Source: Runella rosea | GTDB lineage: Bacteria > Bacteroidota > Bacteroidia > Cytophagales > Spirosomataceae | Assembly: GCF_003325355.1 (NCBI RefSeq) | Contig: NZ_CP030850.1 | Location: 3,720,001 to 3,784,000, forward strand | Length of the DNA: 64,000 nt | Reading direction: 5' to 3' | Shown here: positions 26,218 through 35,717 of the stretch, piece by piece | Numbering within the stretch: the first letter of the stretch is position 1 | Layout: each line of letters begins with the position of its first letter | The notes under the pieces: model-generated | What the model saw: the letters and a program-made list of their open reading frames with translations, nothing else | What the model was told of the DNA's origin: nothing | Database searches by the model: none | Position numbers and translations under genes: made by a program

Positions 26218-26340
26218 TAAAACACTTGTGCCACAAGGCTATACAAGTAAAAAATGTAGAAAACTGGGTTGTATATAACCTGTTATGAGGAATATTTTCC
26301 CCACTGTCGCAGTGAATAACGGCGTGGAATAATTGTTGAC
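26218..26340. promoter_or_regulatory. Divergent control region: shared element with two promoter-like 16-mers
   Basis: Element GAGGAATATTTTCCCC at 26287-26302. Leftward 16-mer TGGCACAAGTGTTTTA at 26218-26233 (minus), 47 bp before the Lmo0937-like gene; rightward 16-mer TGGAATAATTGTTGAC at 26325-26340, 30 bp before the TspO-like gene. The element is 53 bp from the left 16-mer and 22 bp from the right one. Same architecture as at 37.5, 38.96 and 45.26 kb. Confidence 0.6.
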
Positions 26341-26370
26341 TCCTGTCAATTAACCTTAACTATCACCTAT

Positions 26371-27225
26371 ATGACAACGCTTTGGAATAAATCAGCTGTA
26401 AAAACCTATCAAATTTTGAATTGGGTCTTTTTTTTAGCAATGGTTTTTGTGAATTATCTGGCAAATGCCTTGCCGATTAATGACAAAACCACTGGTCAGC
26501 TCTCTAATCAATACCCCAACTTGTTTGTACCTGCCCCACTCACTTTTTCGATTTGGGGCGTGATTTATCTGTTATTATTGGTCTTTTGTATTAAACAAAG
26601 CAAATCACTTTTTAGCACTCAGGTCGACCCCGCCACGGCCGAAACGGTCACGGTCATTGGGCCTCGTTTTATCTTTACCTGTATATTAAATATGGTTTGG
26701 ATTTTGGTCTGGCATTATGAATACGTGGCTTTCTCGGTGTTCATAATGGTATTGTTTCTGGTACAGTTAATCAATATCAACGCCCGCATTGACTCATTAA
26801 CCCCTTATTTAGCCAAAAACTCCCGTTTTTCTGTCAAAGCACCTTTCGGGCTTTATTTGGGGTGGTTATGCATTGCAACCGTTGCTAACTCGACTACGTT
26901 GTTAGTGATTTTAGACTGGAGCGGCTGGGGGCAAAGCGAGGTATTTTGGGCCTCAGCTATGGTGCTGATTGGGGCGGTTATCGGTAGTTTTGCCTTACTG
27001 AAATTGAGAAATGCTTACATCGGCTTGTCCGTTATTTGGGCGCTTATCGGTGTTATTATCGCCCGACTCGATGCAGACGTGTACCACCGTTTTGTGGTTT
27101 GGTCTTCAGTATTCGGTATCATCGTTGTTAGCGCGGCAGTCATTGCAGAAATTACTGGCTCTTTGTTCAGAACCAAAAAAGTAAAAGTCGTCGAAACAAC
27201 TCAAACCATTATTAGCTCCAATTAA
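26371..27225 (+). CDS. TspO/MBR-like tryptophan-rich membrane protein
   Basis: 284 residues with about eight hydrophobic helices, longer than the five of classic TspO. The motif VPAPLTFSIWGVIYLLLLVF matches the TspO-related tryptophan-rich sensory proteins of Bacteroidota, and further Trp lie in WILVWHYEY and DWSGWGQ. TspO proteins bind porphyrins and respond to stress; this longer version has no defined ligand. It is transcribed away from the Lmo0937-like gene and shares its upstream element. Confidence 0.78.
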   Translation: MTTLWNKSAVKTYQILNWVFFLAMVFVNYLANALPINDKTTGQLSNQYPNLFVPAPLTFSIWGVIYLLLLVFCIKQSKSLFSTQVDPATAETVTVIGPRFIFTCILNMVWILVWHYEYVAFSVFIMVLFLVQLININARIDSLTPYLAKNSRFSVKAPFGLYLGWLCIATVANSTTLLVILDWSGWGQSEVFWASAMVLIGAVIGSFALLKLRNAYIGLSVIWALIGVIIARLDADVYHRFVVWSSVFGIIVVSAAVIAEITGSLFRTKKVKVVETTQTIISSN

Positions 27226-27260
27226 CGTAAATAAAATACAGCTTTTCTGACTTCTCATAT

Positions 27261-27306
27261 ACCCAAAAGGGGTTGTCTCAAAATTTTGAGACAACCCCTT
27301 TTGGGT
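27261..27306. terminator. 46-bp perfect palindrome between convergent genes
   Basis: A gapless palindrome: the left half begins ACCCAAAAGGGG and the centre is AAAATTTT (27280-27287). It lies between the convergent ends at 27225 (+) and 27432 (-). As RNA it would fold into a long hairpin with a tight loop. Most simply a bidirectional terminator; the absence of a spacer also resembles abutting ends of a mobile element. Confidence 0.65.
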
Positions 27307-27431
27307 CGAAAATGGCCGAGAGGGTTTCAAACGTTTTACCGTTCTGGTCTTTCAAAAAAACGATATTACGCACAACCCAGTGCAAATTCCCAATTACATT
27401 TGATCGTTTTCGGCCTTCCCAAGTCTTTTTA

Positions 27432-28865
27432 TTAACTCAAAGGAAACGTAACGGTAAAAGTTGTTCCTTTTCCTTCTTCCGATTCCACCTCAACCGAAGC
27501 CCGGTGGGATTGCAAAATGGTCAGCGTGGCCGCGAGTCCTAGGCCTAACCCGTTTGATTTAGACGTAAAATAAGGCTCAAAGAGGCGATTAATGTTTTCA
27601 GGGCTTATTCCAGAGCCATTGTCCTGTACTTTTACACAGCAGGAGGTTTTAGATATTTCCGTCGACAACGTCAACACCCCTTTGTTTTCTTCCATGGCCT
27701 CAATCGCGTTGATGATCAAATTTAGCAACGCGATTTTAATTTTGGGCTCGTCTAGTAGCAACAAACAGTCTTTCCCATAAGCTCTATTGAGTATAATTTT
27801 TTTTAGACTCAATCTATCTTCGGCCTCGTTGACGGTCTGATCCAATAATTCATGAATAGAAATTCGCTTCAATACAGCTTCATGCGGCTTGAACGAATTG
27901 AGAAGCTCCGTGATGAGAGTATTGATACGCTTACCGTTTCGCCGAATAATATCCACAAATAACCGCTGGTCATCGTCCTGTAAATCAGTCTCAAGCTGAT
28001 CGAGCGATAAGTGAATATTGGTGAGCGGATTACGGACTTCATGCGCCAACGTACGCACTAAGCGCGCCGTCGATGCTGATTTTTCGGCTAACAACCTGTC
28101 ACGTTCTACTTTTTTTCGCTCAGTAATATCCTGAATAACAAGCAAATAATACGCCTTCCCTTCGCTATCATTTTGTTTGCTGGCGTGCAAAGAACAAAGC
28201 ACGCGCTCACCGCTTTTGCGCACCAGCCACATCTCCAGATTTTCGACCAAGCCCTTTTCTTCCAGCGCGTGTACATACATGGAGTGTTGCGCCGGAATCG
28301 CAAACAAATCCAGCGAATGCAATTGCAGGATTTCTGCTTCCGTATACCCTAATAGGTCAAGGGCGGTATCGTTGTGATAAAAAACGAGTCCTTTGGGCCA
28401 TTTGAGCAAAACGGCATCTTTCAACTGGCCAAAAATTCCCCGCAAACGCGTTTCACTTTCGCGCAGGCGTTGCAACACCGCCGAACGTTCGAGGGCGTAG
28501 CGGATGCAGCGTTCAAGCTTTTCGGAATCCAACTCACTCTTTACAAGATAGTCCATGGCCCCTAATCGCATGGCCTCCACATCCACCCGCTGATCACCTT
28601 TGCCCGTCAGGAGCACAATCGGACAGCTTACGCCGCTCTGAATGGCCGCTTTCAAAAGATCAATTCCAGTTTTGGCACCAAGCAGGAAATCAAAGAAGCA
28701 TAAATCAAATTTGGCGTGTGTAAGTTGTTCAATTCCTGCCGAAAACGAACCTGCCCAAGTAATGATAAATGTTTTGTTGCGAATATCTTTGAGATAATCT
28801 GACGTAAGGAAAAAATCATCTTCATCATCATCTACAATGAGTAGTCTAATGGTGTCTTTCTGCAT
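27432..28865 (-). CDS. Receiver-PAS-histidine kinase (NtrB-like)
   Basis: 477 residues. N-terminal receiver (LLIVDDDEDDFFLTSDYL, phospho-acceptor about D59), PAS domain (about 150-265, GLVFYHNDTALDLLGYTE) and a HisKA/HATPase core with the H-box TLAHEVRNPLTNIHLSLDQL, N-box LLNLIINAIEAM and G-box NGLGLGLA. No membrane segment, so cytoplasmic. Its H-box is of the NtrB type. It is the last gene of the run activator, kinase, receiver, kinase; its start overlaps the receiver gene's stop (TGATG). Confidence 0.92.
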   Translation of the reverse strand: MQKDTIRLLIVDDDEDDFFLTSDYLKDIRNKTFIITWAGSFSAGIEQLTHAKFDLCFFDFLLGAKTGIDLLKAAIQSGVSCPIVLLTGKGDQRVDVEAMRLGAMDYLVKSELDSEKLERCIRYALERSAVLQRLRESETRLRGIFGQLKDAVLLKWPKGLVFYHNDTALDLLGYTEAEILQLHSLDLFAIPAQHSMYVHALEEKGLVENLEMWLVRKSGERVLCSLHASKQNDSEGKAYYLLVIQDITERKKVERDRLLAEKSASTARLVRTLAHEVRNPLTNIHLSLDQLETDLQDDDQRLFVDIIRRNGKRINTLITELLNSFKPHEAVLKRISIHELLDQTVNEAEDRLSLKKIILNRAYGKDCLLLLDEPKIKIALLNLIINAIEAMEENKGVLTLSTEISKTSCCVKVQDNGSGISPENINRLFEPYFTSKSNGLGLGLAATLTILQSHRASVEVESEEGKGTTFTVTFPLS

Positions 28866-29335
28866 CAGTCGAGGGAGTTGGGAAGTTGAACAATATCAAA
28901 CCAATAATGCCCGACGGTACGGGCTACTTCTATAAATTCTGCAAAAGACACGGGCTTTGTAATGAAACAATTAACTCCCAAATTGTAGGTTTGCAACACA
29001 TCTTGCTCGGCCTTCGACGTAGTGAGTACCACTACTGGGATAGACCGGAGATCAGGGTCAGATTTGATTGCCTTCAACGCCTCCCGTCCGTCCATTTTGG
29101 GCATATTGAGGTCCAATAAGATAATTCCTGGACGGGGGCTATCGTCAGGATTACTGTATTTATTTCGGCGCTTCAGGTAGTCCAATAATTCCACACCATC
29201 ATTTACAAAGCGAATTTCGTTTAGCAGATAATTCTCTTCAAAAGCCTCCTTCGTAAACATTCGATCATCCTCATCATCGTCGGCAATCAGAATCATAACA
29301 CTTTTTCGCGCTTCACGAATCTCTGTGGTGTCCAT
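28865..29335 (-). CDS. Single-domain response regulator (Rcp1/CheY-like)
   Basis: 156 residues, one receiver domain: ILIADDDEDDRMF, acceptor Asp in LLDLNMPKMDGREALKAIK, VVVLTTSKAEQDV, and the Lys in CFITKPVSF. Extra residues between strands 2 and 3 are typical of Rcp1-type partners of phytochrome-like kinases. No output domain. It is paralogous to 35718-36164. Overlaps the next gene by one base. Confidence 0.93.
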   Translation of the reverse strand: MDTTEIREARKSVMILIADDDEDDRMFTKEAFEENYLLNEIRFVNDGVELLDYLKRRNKYSNPDDSPRPGIILLDLNMPKMDGREALKAIKSDPDLRSIPVVVLTTSKAEQDVLQTYNLGVNCFITKPVSFAEFIEVARTVGHYWFDIVQLPNSLD

Positions 29336-29381
29336 AGTACGTCAGATTAGTTATAAGCAGGGTTGTTTTTCGCAGACCAGC

Positions 29382-30983
29382 TCACCGTGCCTCATGCTGT
29401 CTGTGCGGTAAATAAAAAATAAATTCAGCTCCCCCCCCTACATTTCCGTGCGCCTCAATGTACCCGTGATTGGATTCTACTATTTTACGGCAAATGGCAA
29501 GCCCCAGCCCAGTACCTTCATACTCGGAGCGGCCATGCAACCTTTGAAAAATGGTAAAAATTCGTTCGGCATACTCTGGCTCAAAACCAATTCCGTTGTC
29601 AGAAACACTTACTCTGTAGTAGGTTTCGTGGGGGTTAAGCTGCATAATTCCCTTGATTTCCTGAATGTTGGCCTTGCGCGCCTTCACTGCTACCACCGGA
29701 GCCACCGATGGCTGGGTAAACTTCAGGGCATTCTCAATTAGATTAAGAAACAGTTGATGCATTTGTACTTGTCGTGCCTCAATAGTAGGGAGTTTGTCGA
29801 TAATGATAGTGGCATTCTTGTCCTGAATTTTTACTTCCAAATCTTCAATTACATTCTTTACAACTTCTTCAAGCGAAATAAAAGTAAGCGACTCAGTTTG
29901 CCGCGACACCCGCGAATAAGTAAGTAAATCTTCAATCAGCCCGTTCATGCGATAGGCTGCATTGGTCATTCGCTCAACAAAAAACTGGCCTTCAGTACCG
30001 AGTTGTTCTTTGTATTTTTTATCCAACCGTTCGCCAAAAGCAATGATTTTGCGCAGTGGCTCCTGCAAATCGTGCGAGGCTACGTACGCAAATTGCTCCA
30101 AGTCTTGGTTGCTTTTTTTGAGAGCTACCAGCCGGCGTTCCAGTTCTTTTTGGTAGGTTTCTATTTCGGTACGGTCGGCGGCTACGCCTATCACGCGTTC
30201 CAATCGGCCATCTTCTCCGTATTGGCAGCGCGCCCGCAACGTGAGGTATTTTAGATTTCCAGCGGCATCAATGATGCGGTGCTCTATTTGAAAGGTATCA
30301 TTTTTTTCGACCAATACCATTTTGGAATAATTTTGGACCCGGGCCAAATCTTCGGGCACAATGAAGCTTTCAAAAAATGCCCTAGTTACGCTTTTATCAG
30401 GATAGGCCTCTGGCGCAAGCCCCATCAGTCTAAACAGTCCCTCCGACCACCGAATCCCCTTTTCATTCTTTTGCCACTCCCAACTTCCGCATTTAAAAAT
30501 AACCTCGGTTTCGTTAATTTGATATTCTTTTTTTTGCAAGTCCATCTCGTGGGCAAGTGCATCGGTAACATCTTCGGCCACGTTCATGATGAGGTGGTTT
30601 TTTCCGTTCTCATCGTACGTCAATACGGTTGCTCGGCTGCGTATACTGCGAATACCTCCATTTTTGTGGCGTATTTCAAACGTAAATTTAGCCGTTTCTC
30701 CTTCTTTCAGGACTGCAAAACGTTGGTATATTTCTGCCACAAAACGATTTAAATCAGGATGTACTAATACCGAAATCAACGACCCGCCCATCTGCTGAAT
30801 ATCGTCGCAAGTATAACCCAGTATGTCTTGTACACGATTACTGATAAACACCATTTTGCGTAGGTTCACGTCAATGATGTACACCAAATCGGGCGAAATC
30901 TGAAACAACCTCTCCACTTGTTTCCCGGTCAGGTCAAGTCGAAAGGGGTTTGGGACAGCAACGGGGATTTCGGCAAGCGGCAT
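29382..30983 (-). CDS. PAS-PAS histidine kinase (phytochrome-type transmitter)
   Basis: 533 residues. PAS at about 20-145 (FQISPDLVYIIDV, FEIRHKNGGIRSIRSRATV), a second PAS/PAC at about 165-285 (GSWEWQKNEKGIRWSEGLF), then HisKA with LEQFAYVASHDLQEPLRKI and HATPase with LIENALKF, DNGIGFEPEYAERIF and GTGLGLAICRKI. No membrane segments. The H-box type is that of phytochrome-like kinases that pair with Rcp1-like receivers, and such a receiver gene is next (46 bp). Its start overlaps the stop of the activator gene. Confidence 0.92.
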   Translation of the reverse strand: MPLAEIPVAVPNPFRLDLTGKQVERLFQISPDLVYIIDVNLRKMVFISNRVQDILGYTCDDIQQMGGSLISVLVHPDLNRFVAEIYQRFAVLKEGETAKFTFEIRHKNGGIRSIRSRATVLTYDENGKNHLIMNVAEDVTDALAHEMDLQKKEYQINETEVIFKCGSWEWQKNEKGIRWSEGLFRLMGLAPEAYPDKSVTRAFFESFIVPEDLARVQNYSKMVLVEKNDTFQIEHRIIDAAGNLKYLTLRARCQYGEDGRLERVIGVAADRTEIETYQKELERRLVALKKSNQDLEQFAYVASHDLQEPLRKIIAFGERLDKKYKEQLGTEGQFFVERMTNAAYRMNGLIEDLLTYSRVSRQTESLTFISLEEVVKNVIEDLEVKIQDKNATIIIDKLPTIEARQVQMHQLFLNLIENALKFTQPSVAPVVAVKARKANIQEIKGIMQLNPHETYYRVSVSDNGIGFEPEYAERIFTIFQRLHGRSEYEGTGLGLAICRKIVESNHGYIEAHGNVGGGAEFIFYLPHRQHEAR

Positions 30984-32458
30984 CAGTTACTTAAGTTTAT
31001 ATTTTTCATTTTATTATAAAGCGTTTTCCGATCAATGCCCAAGGCTTGAGCCGCTTTACTCTTATTAAAATTTACTTGTTTGAGTACGTTCAAAATCATT
31101 TCATACTCGGCTTCTAACGCCGCCGATTTCAGGTCAACCTTTGAACTAGCGTATGGCTTAGGAGCGGTGGGCGCTTCGTAAGAAGGTTGAGGAGAAGGCA
31201 AATCCTGAACGGAAGAGGTTGTTATCGTACCAGAATCAAAAAACAGCAGTTTTTCATAATTTAACAATTCAAACGGCAACGTACGGGCATCTACGTAGTC
31301 GCCTTCAGTGAGGAGCGTGGAGCGCTTGATAACGTTGCGTAATTCGCGCAGGTTTCCGGGCCACGGATATTCCCGAAAAGCCCTTTCAACTTCGGGCGTA
31401 AAGCCTTTTACCTGCTTTCCGAGTTCAATATTTGTTTTATCCAGAAAGAATTGGGCAAAAATCATCAGGTCAGAGCGGCGCTCACGCAGGGGTGGCACAT
31501 CAATACTAAATTCATTGAAACGGTAATATAAATCTTCGCGGAATCGGCCCCGGCGGGCGGCATCCATCAAACGCTCATTGGAAGCCACAATCAAACGCAC
31601 ATCGACGTCGATTTCACGGTTGCCGCCAATGCGCCTGAGTTTACGTTCTTGTACCACCCGCAAAAGTGACACTTGAACATCATAGGGGAGGTTGCCGACT
31701 TCATCCAAAAAAAGTGTCCCTCCGTTGGCCATTTCAAAGTGGCCGATTTTCTGGGCAAGGGCTCCCGTAAATGAGCCTTTTTCGTGTCCAAAAAGCTCAC
31801 TAGCGGCGAGCTCCCGCGAGATGGCCCCGCAGTCCATTGCCACAAACGGGCCAGAGGCGCGTTTGCTTCGCTTGTGGATTTCGAGCGCAACGGCTTCTTT
31901 TCCAGAGCCACTTTCGCCATAAATAAGGACGCTGTAATTGGTCGGAGCTACCAAGTCAACCTGCTTGTAGAGATAGGTTGATTCGGGGCCTTCCCCAAAA
32001 ATATAATGAGCCTGCGTGCTTTTTCGGCGCGTAGCGCCTCCGGGCGTTGCAGGGGTTATTTCTTCGGCAAACTGCCCGCCTTGCTCATGAGTCTGTGAGT
32101 GATTGAGCGCTTTCCGAATCGTAAGTAAAATCTCATCAGGAAAAAGGGGCTTAGTGATATAGTCATACGCTCCCTGCTTCATGACATTAATGGCCGTTTT
32201 GATGTCAGAATAGCCCGTAATAATTAATACGGGCAGGTGAGGAAATTTTTCCTTGATGCGCGTCAAAATAGTGGCTCCGTCCATGTCGCCGAGTTTGAAA
32301 TCGGTGAGGACCAAATCTGGATGAAATTCTTCCAAAATTGCCAAGCCTGTGACACCGTTGTGGGCCACCGCCACCTCAAAACCGTGTTTGCTCAAAAAAC
32401 GACGCAATAGTAAGCAAATGTCGGTGTCATCATCTATAACCAATATTTTCTGTGCCAT
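30983..32458 (-). CDS. NtrC-family sigma54-dependent response regulator
   Basis: 491 residues. Receiver (acceptor about D53 in LVLTDFKLGDMDG), AAA+ domain with Walker A GESGSGKE at 181-188, the sigma54-contacting loop as GSFTGA (228-233; usual form GAFTGA), Walker B GGTLFLDEVGN, and a Fis-type C-terminal HTH (NFNKSKAAQALGIDRKTLYNKM). It activates sigma54 promoters. Gene order puts rpoN 151 bp upstream and two kinases and a receiver downstream on the same strand. A good candidate to bind the GNGG-N8-CCYC elements found from 26.3 to 46.4 kb. Confidence 0.95.
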   Translation of the reverse strand: MAQKILVIDDDTDICLLLRRFLSKHGFEVAVAHNGVTGLAILEEFHPDLVLTDFKLGDMDGATILTRIKEKFPHLPVLIITGYSDIKTAINVMKQGAYDYITKPLFPDEILLTIRKALNHSQTHEQGGQFAEEITPATPGGATRRKSTQAHYIFGEGPESTYLYKQVDLVAPTNYSVLIYGESGSGKEAVALEIHKRSKRASGPFVAMDCGAISRELAASELFGHEKGSFTGALAQKIGHFEMANGGTLFLDEVGNLPYDVQVSLLRVVQERKLRRIGGNREIDVDVRLIVASNERLMDAARRGRFREDLYYRFNEFSIDVPPLRERRSDLMIFAQFFLDKTNIELGKQVKGFTPEVERAFREYPWPGNLRELRNVIKRSTLLTEGDYVDARTLPFELLNYEKLLFFDSGTITTSSVQDLPSPQPSYEAPTAPKPYASSKVDLKSAALEAEYEMILNVLKQVNFNKSKAAQALGIDRKTLYNKMKNINLSN

Positions 32459-32609
32459 CTAACTTAAAAGTTCAAGAGGTTGTATTCGCTTTTGTTGATA
32501 AATTCCTGCCGCTCTGGTGGTGCGGGTATCATTTATACATCTGCGATTTGATTTATTTTCGACTTTATTTTCTCATCTGCTCAACATATACGCGGTTGGC
32601 CGATTCAGG

Positions 32610-34043
32610 TTATAAAATTCTCCGCAATGAGGCGGCTGGAATATCCATTTGTTCGCGGTATTTGGCCACTGTACGGCGGGCCACGGGGTAACCGCGCTCG
32701 GCCAACATTTCAGCCAATTGAAAATCATTAAAAGGATGCTGCTTGTCTTCTTTAGACACCAATTCGGCCAACACCAACTGTATTTGACGATTAGAGACTT
32801 CTTCGCCGCTTTGGGTCAAAACTCCTTCCGTAAACAGGTCTTTGAGGTGAATAACGCCAAAAGGTGTTTGGGCGTATTTGCCGCTGGTCACCCTCGAAAT
32901 CGTCGAAACATCCATGCTAATACGCTCGGCTACGTCACGCAGTACCATGGGTTTCAGCAATCTCACATTACCCGTTTTAAAATAGTCTTCCTGAAGTTTT
33001 ACGATGGTCCGCATGGACTTCAGCATGGTATTTTCGCGCTGCTGAATGGCTTCAATGAGCCAATTGGCAGCGTTTAGCTTTGAATTTACGTACGTATTGG
33101 CGGCCCGGGTTCCTCCCACTTCTTTGGCGTACGACTTGTTGATTTTCAAGGGGGGAATCCGCCGGTTATTGAGTTCTACATCAATCAAATCTCCGTCAAC
33201 GGTGATGATGTAGTCAGGCACAATATTATCTTTGATGACCAAACTGTCCGTTTGGCTGCCAATTACGGGTTGTGGATTAAGCGTACCAATCAGGGCTACA
33301 ATGGATTTGAGTTGGTCGGAAGTGATATTGTTGGATTTCATCAGTTTCTCGTAATTACGAGCCGCAAAATCCTCAAAATTATTTTTAATCAACTTCGTTG
33401 AGATAGCCACTTCGGGGCCTTGTAAACGCTCCAACTGCAACAACAAACAGTCCTGCAAATCGCGCGCACCCAGCCCAGGCGGGTCCATTTTACGGAGTAA
33501 CTGAATGATTTCCTGCACTTCTTCTTCCTCCACAAACATCCCACTCGTAAACGACACATCGTCGGCAATAGAACCAGCGCTGTAGTTGAGGTAACCGCTA
33601 TCGGTCAGCGAATCCACCACAAAATCAGACAATAACTGTTGACGTTCGTTGAGCGCCAAGAGGTGAAATTGCTCTTTGAGTTCGTCCCGCCAAGTAGTGA
33701 TTTCTGCCATCATGGGCGTATACTCGTTATCGTCATCCGAAAAATTATTGATTCGAGTACGATAATCTGGGGTATCATCATCCCTAAACTCGTCCCAATC
33801 CATATAGTCTTGGGTTCGGTCTTCGGCTTTTGTGATTAATCCGCCCTCATCAGCCGCATCAAATTCCTCTTTCGAATCTTCGGGCCCTTCTTCCAGAATA
33901 GGATTATCCTCGAGTTCATTTTTTATATGTTGCTCAAGTTCGAGCGTATTGAGTTGCAGAAAATTCAGCAGTTGTATTTGCGCTGGAGATATCTTCAGCG
34001 TTTGTTTCTGCGATTGAATAAGGTTTAGCATGGGAGCCGCCAT
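32610..34043 (-). CDS. rpoN: RNA polymerase sigma54 factor
   Basis: 477 residues. Region I is Gln/Leu-rich (QSQKQTLKISPAQIQLLNFL), followed by an acidic stretch (residues about 45-110), the core-binding region (MDPPGLGARDLQDCLLLQLE) and an HTH (LRDVAERISMDVSTISRVTSGK). The C-terminal RpoN box is intact (ARRTVAKYRE), which reads the -24 element. It starts at 34043 or possibly at the ATG at 34031. It heads the regulatory cluster. Bacteroidota often carry one housekeeping rpoN; whether this is that copy or a second one cannot be told here. Confidence 0.96.
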   Translation of the reverse strand: MAAPMLNLIQSQKQTLKISPAQIQLLNFLQLNTLELEQHIKNELEDNPILEEGPEDSKEEFDAADEGGLITKAEDRTQDYMDWDEFRDDDTPDYRTRINNFSDDDNEYTPMMAEITTWRDELKEQFHLLALNERQQLLSDFVVDSLTDSGYLNYSAGSIADDVSFTSGMFVEEEEVQEIIQLLRKMDPPGLGARDLQDCLLLQLERLQGPEVAISTKLIKNNFEDFAARNYEKLMKSNNITSDQLKSIVALIGTLNPQPVIGSQTDSLVIKDNIVPDYIITVDGDLIDVELNNRRIPPLKINKSYAKEVGGTRAANTYVNSKLNAANWLIEAIQQRENTMLKSMRTIVKLQEDYFKTGNVRLLKPMVLRDVAERISMDVSTISRVTSGKYAQTPFGVIHLKDLFTEGVLTQSGEEVSNRQIQLVLAELVSKEDKQHPFNDFQLAEMLAERGYPVARRTVAKYREQMDIPAASLRRIL

Positions 34044-34293
34044 GGTTGGACAACATTTTTTGGTAATTGAGTACCAAATCGGATGCCTCAGAGATTCAAT
34101 GAATTACGTAAAAGCCTTCTTTATTTATGTAACTTTCAACAAAATACTTCTAATCAGGCATTTATACTTAAAAACTTTTTTATTAAAACAACGTTACTAA
34201 TTTTATAGTTTTCTCGTCTTGCTGATTTTTACCCAAAATGGGCATTTTTTTCCACAAAAATATGTAGAGAAAACACCTCAATTATATTTTCTT
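34044..34293. other. Divergent promoter region of rpoN and CHASE3-type kinase
   Basis: 250 bp of A/T-rich DNA between the rpoN start (-) and the kinase start at 34294 (+). An isolated TTACGTAA lies at 34104-34111. No element of the GNGG-N8-CCYC type and no hairpin were seen, so neither of these genes seems to belong to the putative regulon. Confidence 0.5.
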
Positions 34294-35688
34294 ATGATTT
34301 TACGAAATGCTCTTTTAGGAATATTTTTAGCCATGGGGGTTAGTTTAGCCATGCTGGTTTTCTTAAGTTGGTTGGCTTATGATCGTAGTGTAGAGTCAAA
34401 TAATCGTACTCAATCCGTCAATCACACCTACCGAGTTAGACTCAAAAACAAAGATATTCTTGCCACGGTCAATACAATCGAAACGGGCGAACGCGGCTAT
34501 TTATTGACCAAAGATGAAAAGTATCTGCAACCTTATGGCGAAGGAAGAAGCAGTATGAAAGGCATTTTGAGGTCGATGGAGCTATTAGTAAGAGACAACC
34601 CCCGCCAACAAAAAAGAGTAGATAGTATCAAAAAAGAAATAAGCCGACGAATTACCCTGATTGAATTTAACATTGAACGAACACGCAACGGATACGGGAT
34701 TGATACCGTGAAATTGAGTGACGGCAAAAATCACATGGAAAATATCAGAAGCTTATGTAAAGAACTGGACAACGAAGAGCGGGAGCTTTTGACCTACCGG
34801 AGTATCCTGCAAAAAGAAGCCGATGAGAACACCAACTTTTTTTTGTTGCTTCTTTCGGCCGTTTCACTGGCGTTTTTATTGGTGTTTTTCCGACTTCTGT
34901 ACATTGAGCTGCGTCGCCGAATTACTTTTCAAAAAACCCTCGAAGAAAAACTGACCGATTTGGAACGGGCCAACGCCGAACTAGAGCAGTTTGCGTACGT
35001 GGCCTCGCACGATTTGCAGGAACCGCTGCGCAAAATACGGGCCTTTGGCGAGCGCTTGAAAATAAAACAAAGTGAACTGCTGACCGACGATGGCAAAACC
35101 AATGTTCTTAAAATCAACCAATCGGCGATTAGAATGCAGCAACTTATTGATGACTTGCTGATGTTTTCACGAACGGCCAATTTACGCGAACGCATATTTG
35201 AAGAAGTAAACCTAAATTCCGTTTTTAGGGATGTAAAAGACGAGCTGAACGATTTAATTGAACAAAAAAAGGTGACGATTATTTCAGAAGTATTGCCGAC
35301 CGTACAAGGCATAGAATTTCAACTGTTTCAATTGTTTAACAACCTGATTTCCAACGCCATTAAATACAGCAAAGCCGACACGCCCCCCATCATTGAAATC
35401 GACTGCCAAAAAGTGAATGGCAGTGAACTGCCTAACCTAGGAGATATTCAAAAGGATAACATTTACCACCGTATTTCGTTTATGGATAATGGGATTGGAT
35501 TTGACCCCATCTATTCAGAAAAGATTTTTATCATTTTTCAACGTTTGCACAACCGAACCGAATACGAAGGAACAGGCATTGGCCTCGCACTTTGCCGCCG
35601 GATTGTGACCAATCACAACGGATTTATCGTTGCCGAAGCAAAACCAAATCAGGAAGGTTCAATTTTTCATGTATATTTACCTACCTGA
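34294..35688 (+). CDS. Membrane histidine kinase with CHASE3-type sensor
   Basis: 464 residues from the ATG at 34294, where a membrane segment begins (residues 5-27); an upstream ATG at 34219 is less likely. Extracytoplasmic part about 28-185 with the CHASE3 signature (VNTIETGERGYLLTKDEKYLQPY), second membrane segment about 190-210, then HisKA (LEQFAYVASHDLQEPLRKI) and HATPase (LISNAIKYSK, DNGIGFDPIYSEKIF, GTGIGLALCRRI). It is followed 29 bp later by a receiver gene. Its kinase core is closely similar to that of 29382-30983. Confidence 0.93.
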   Translation: MILRNALLGIFLAMGVSLAMLVFLSWLAYDRSVESNNRTQSVNHTYRVRLKNKDILATVNTIETGERGYLLTKDEKYLQPYGEGRSSMKGILRSMELLVRDNPRQQKRVDSIKKEISRRITLIEFNIERTRNGYGIDTVKLSDGKNHMENIRSLCKELDNEERELLTYRSILQKEADENTNFFLLLLSAVSLAFLLVFFRLLYIELRRRITFQKTLEEKLTDLERANAELEQFAYVASHDLQEPLRKIRAFGERLKIKQSELLTDDGKTNVLKINQSAIRMQQLIDDLLMFSRTANLRERIFEEVNLNSVFRDVKDELNDLIEQKKVTIISEVLPTVQGIEFQLFQLFNNLISNAIKYSKADTPPIIEIDCQKVNGSELPNLGDIQKDNIYHRISFMDNGIGFDPIYSEKIFIIFQRLHNRTEYEGTGIGLALCRRIVTNHNGFIVAEAKPNQEGSIFHVYLPT

Positions 35689-35717
35689 AACCCTGGCGAT
35701 AACCCCGTCAATATTTT

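Noticed and set aside
34104-34111. TTACGTAA upstream of rpoN as a second MarR operator
   Set aside because: Only the 8-bp core of the 24-bp palindrome, expected by chance in A/T-rich DNA, and not near the electrophile genes.
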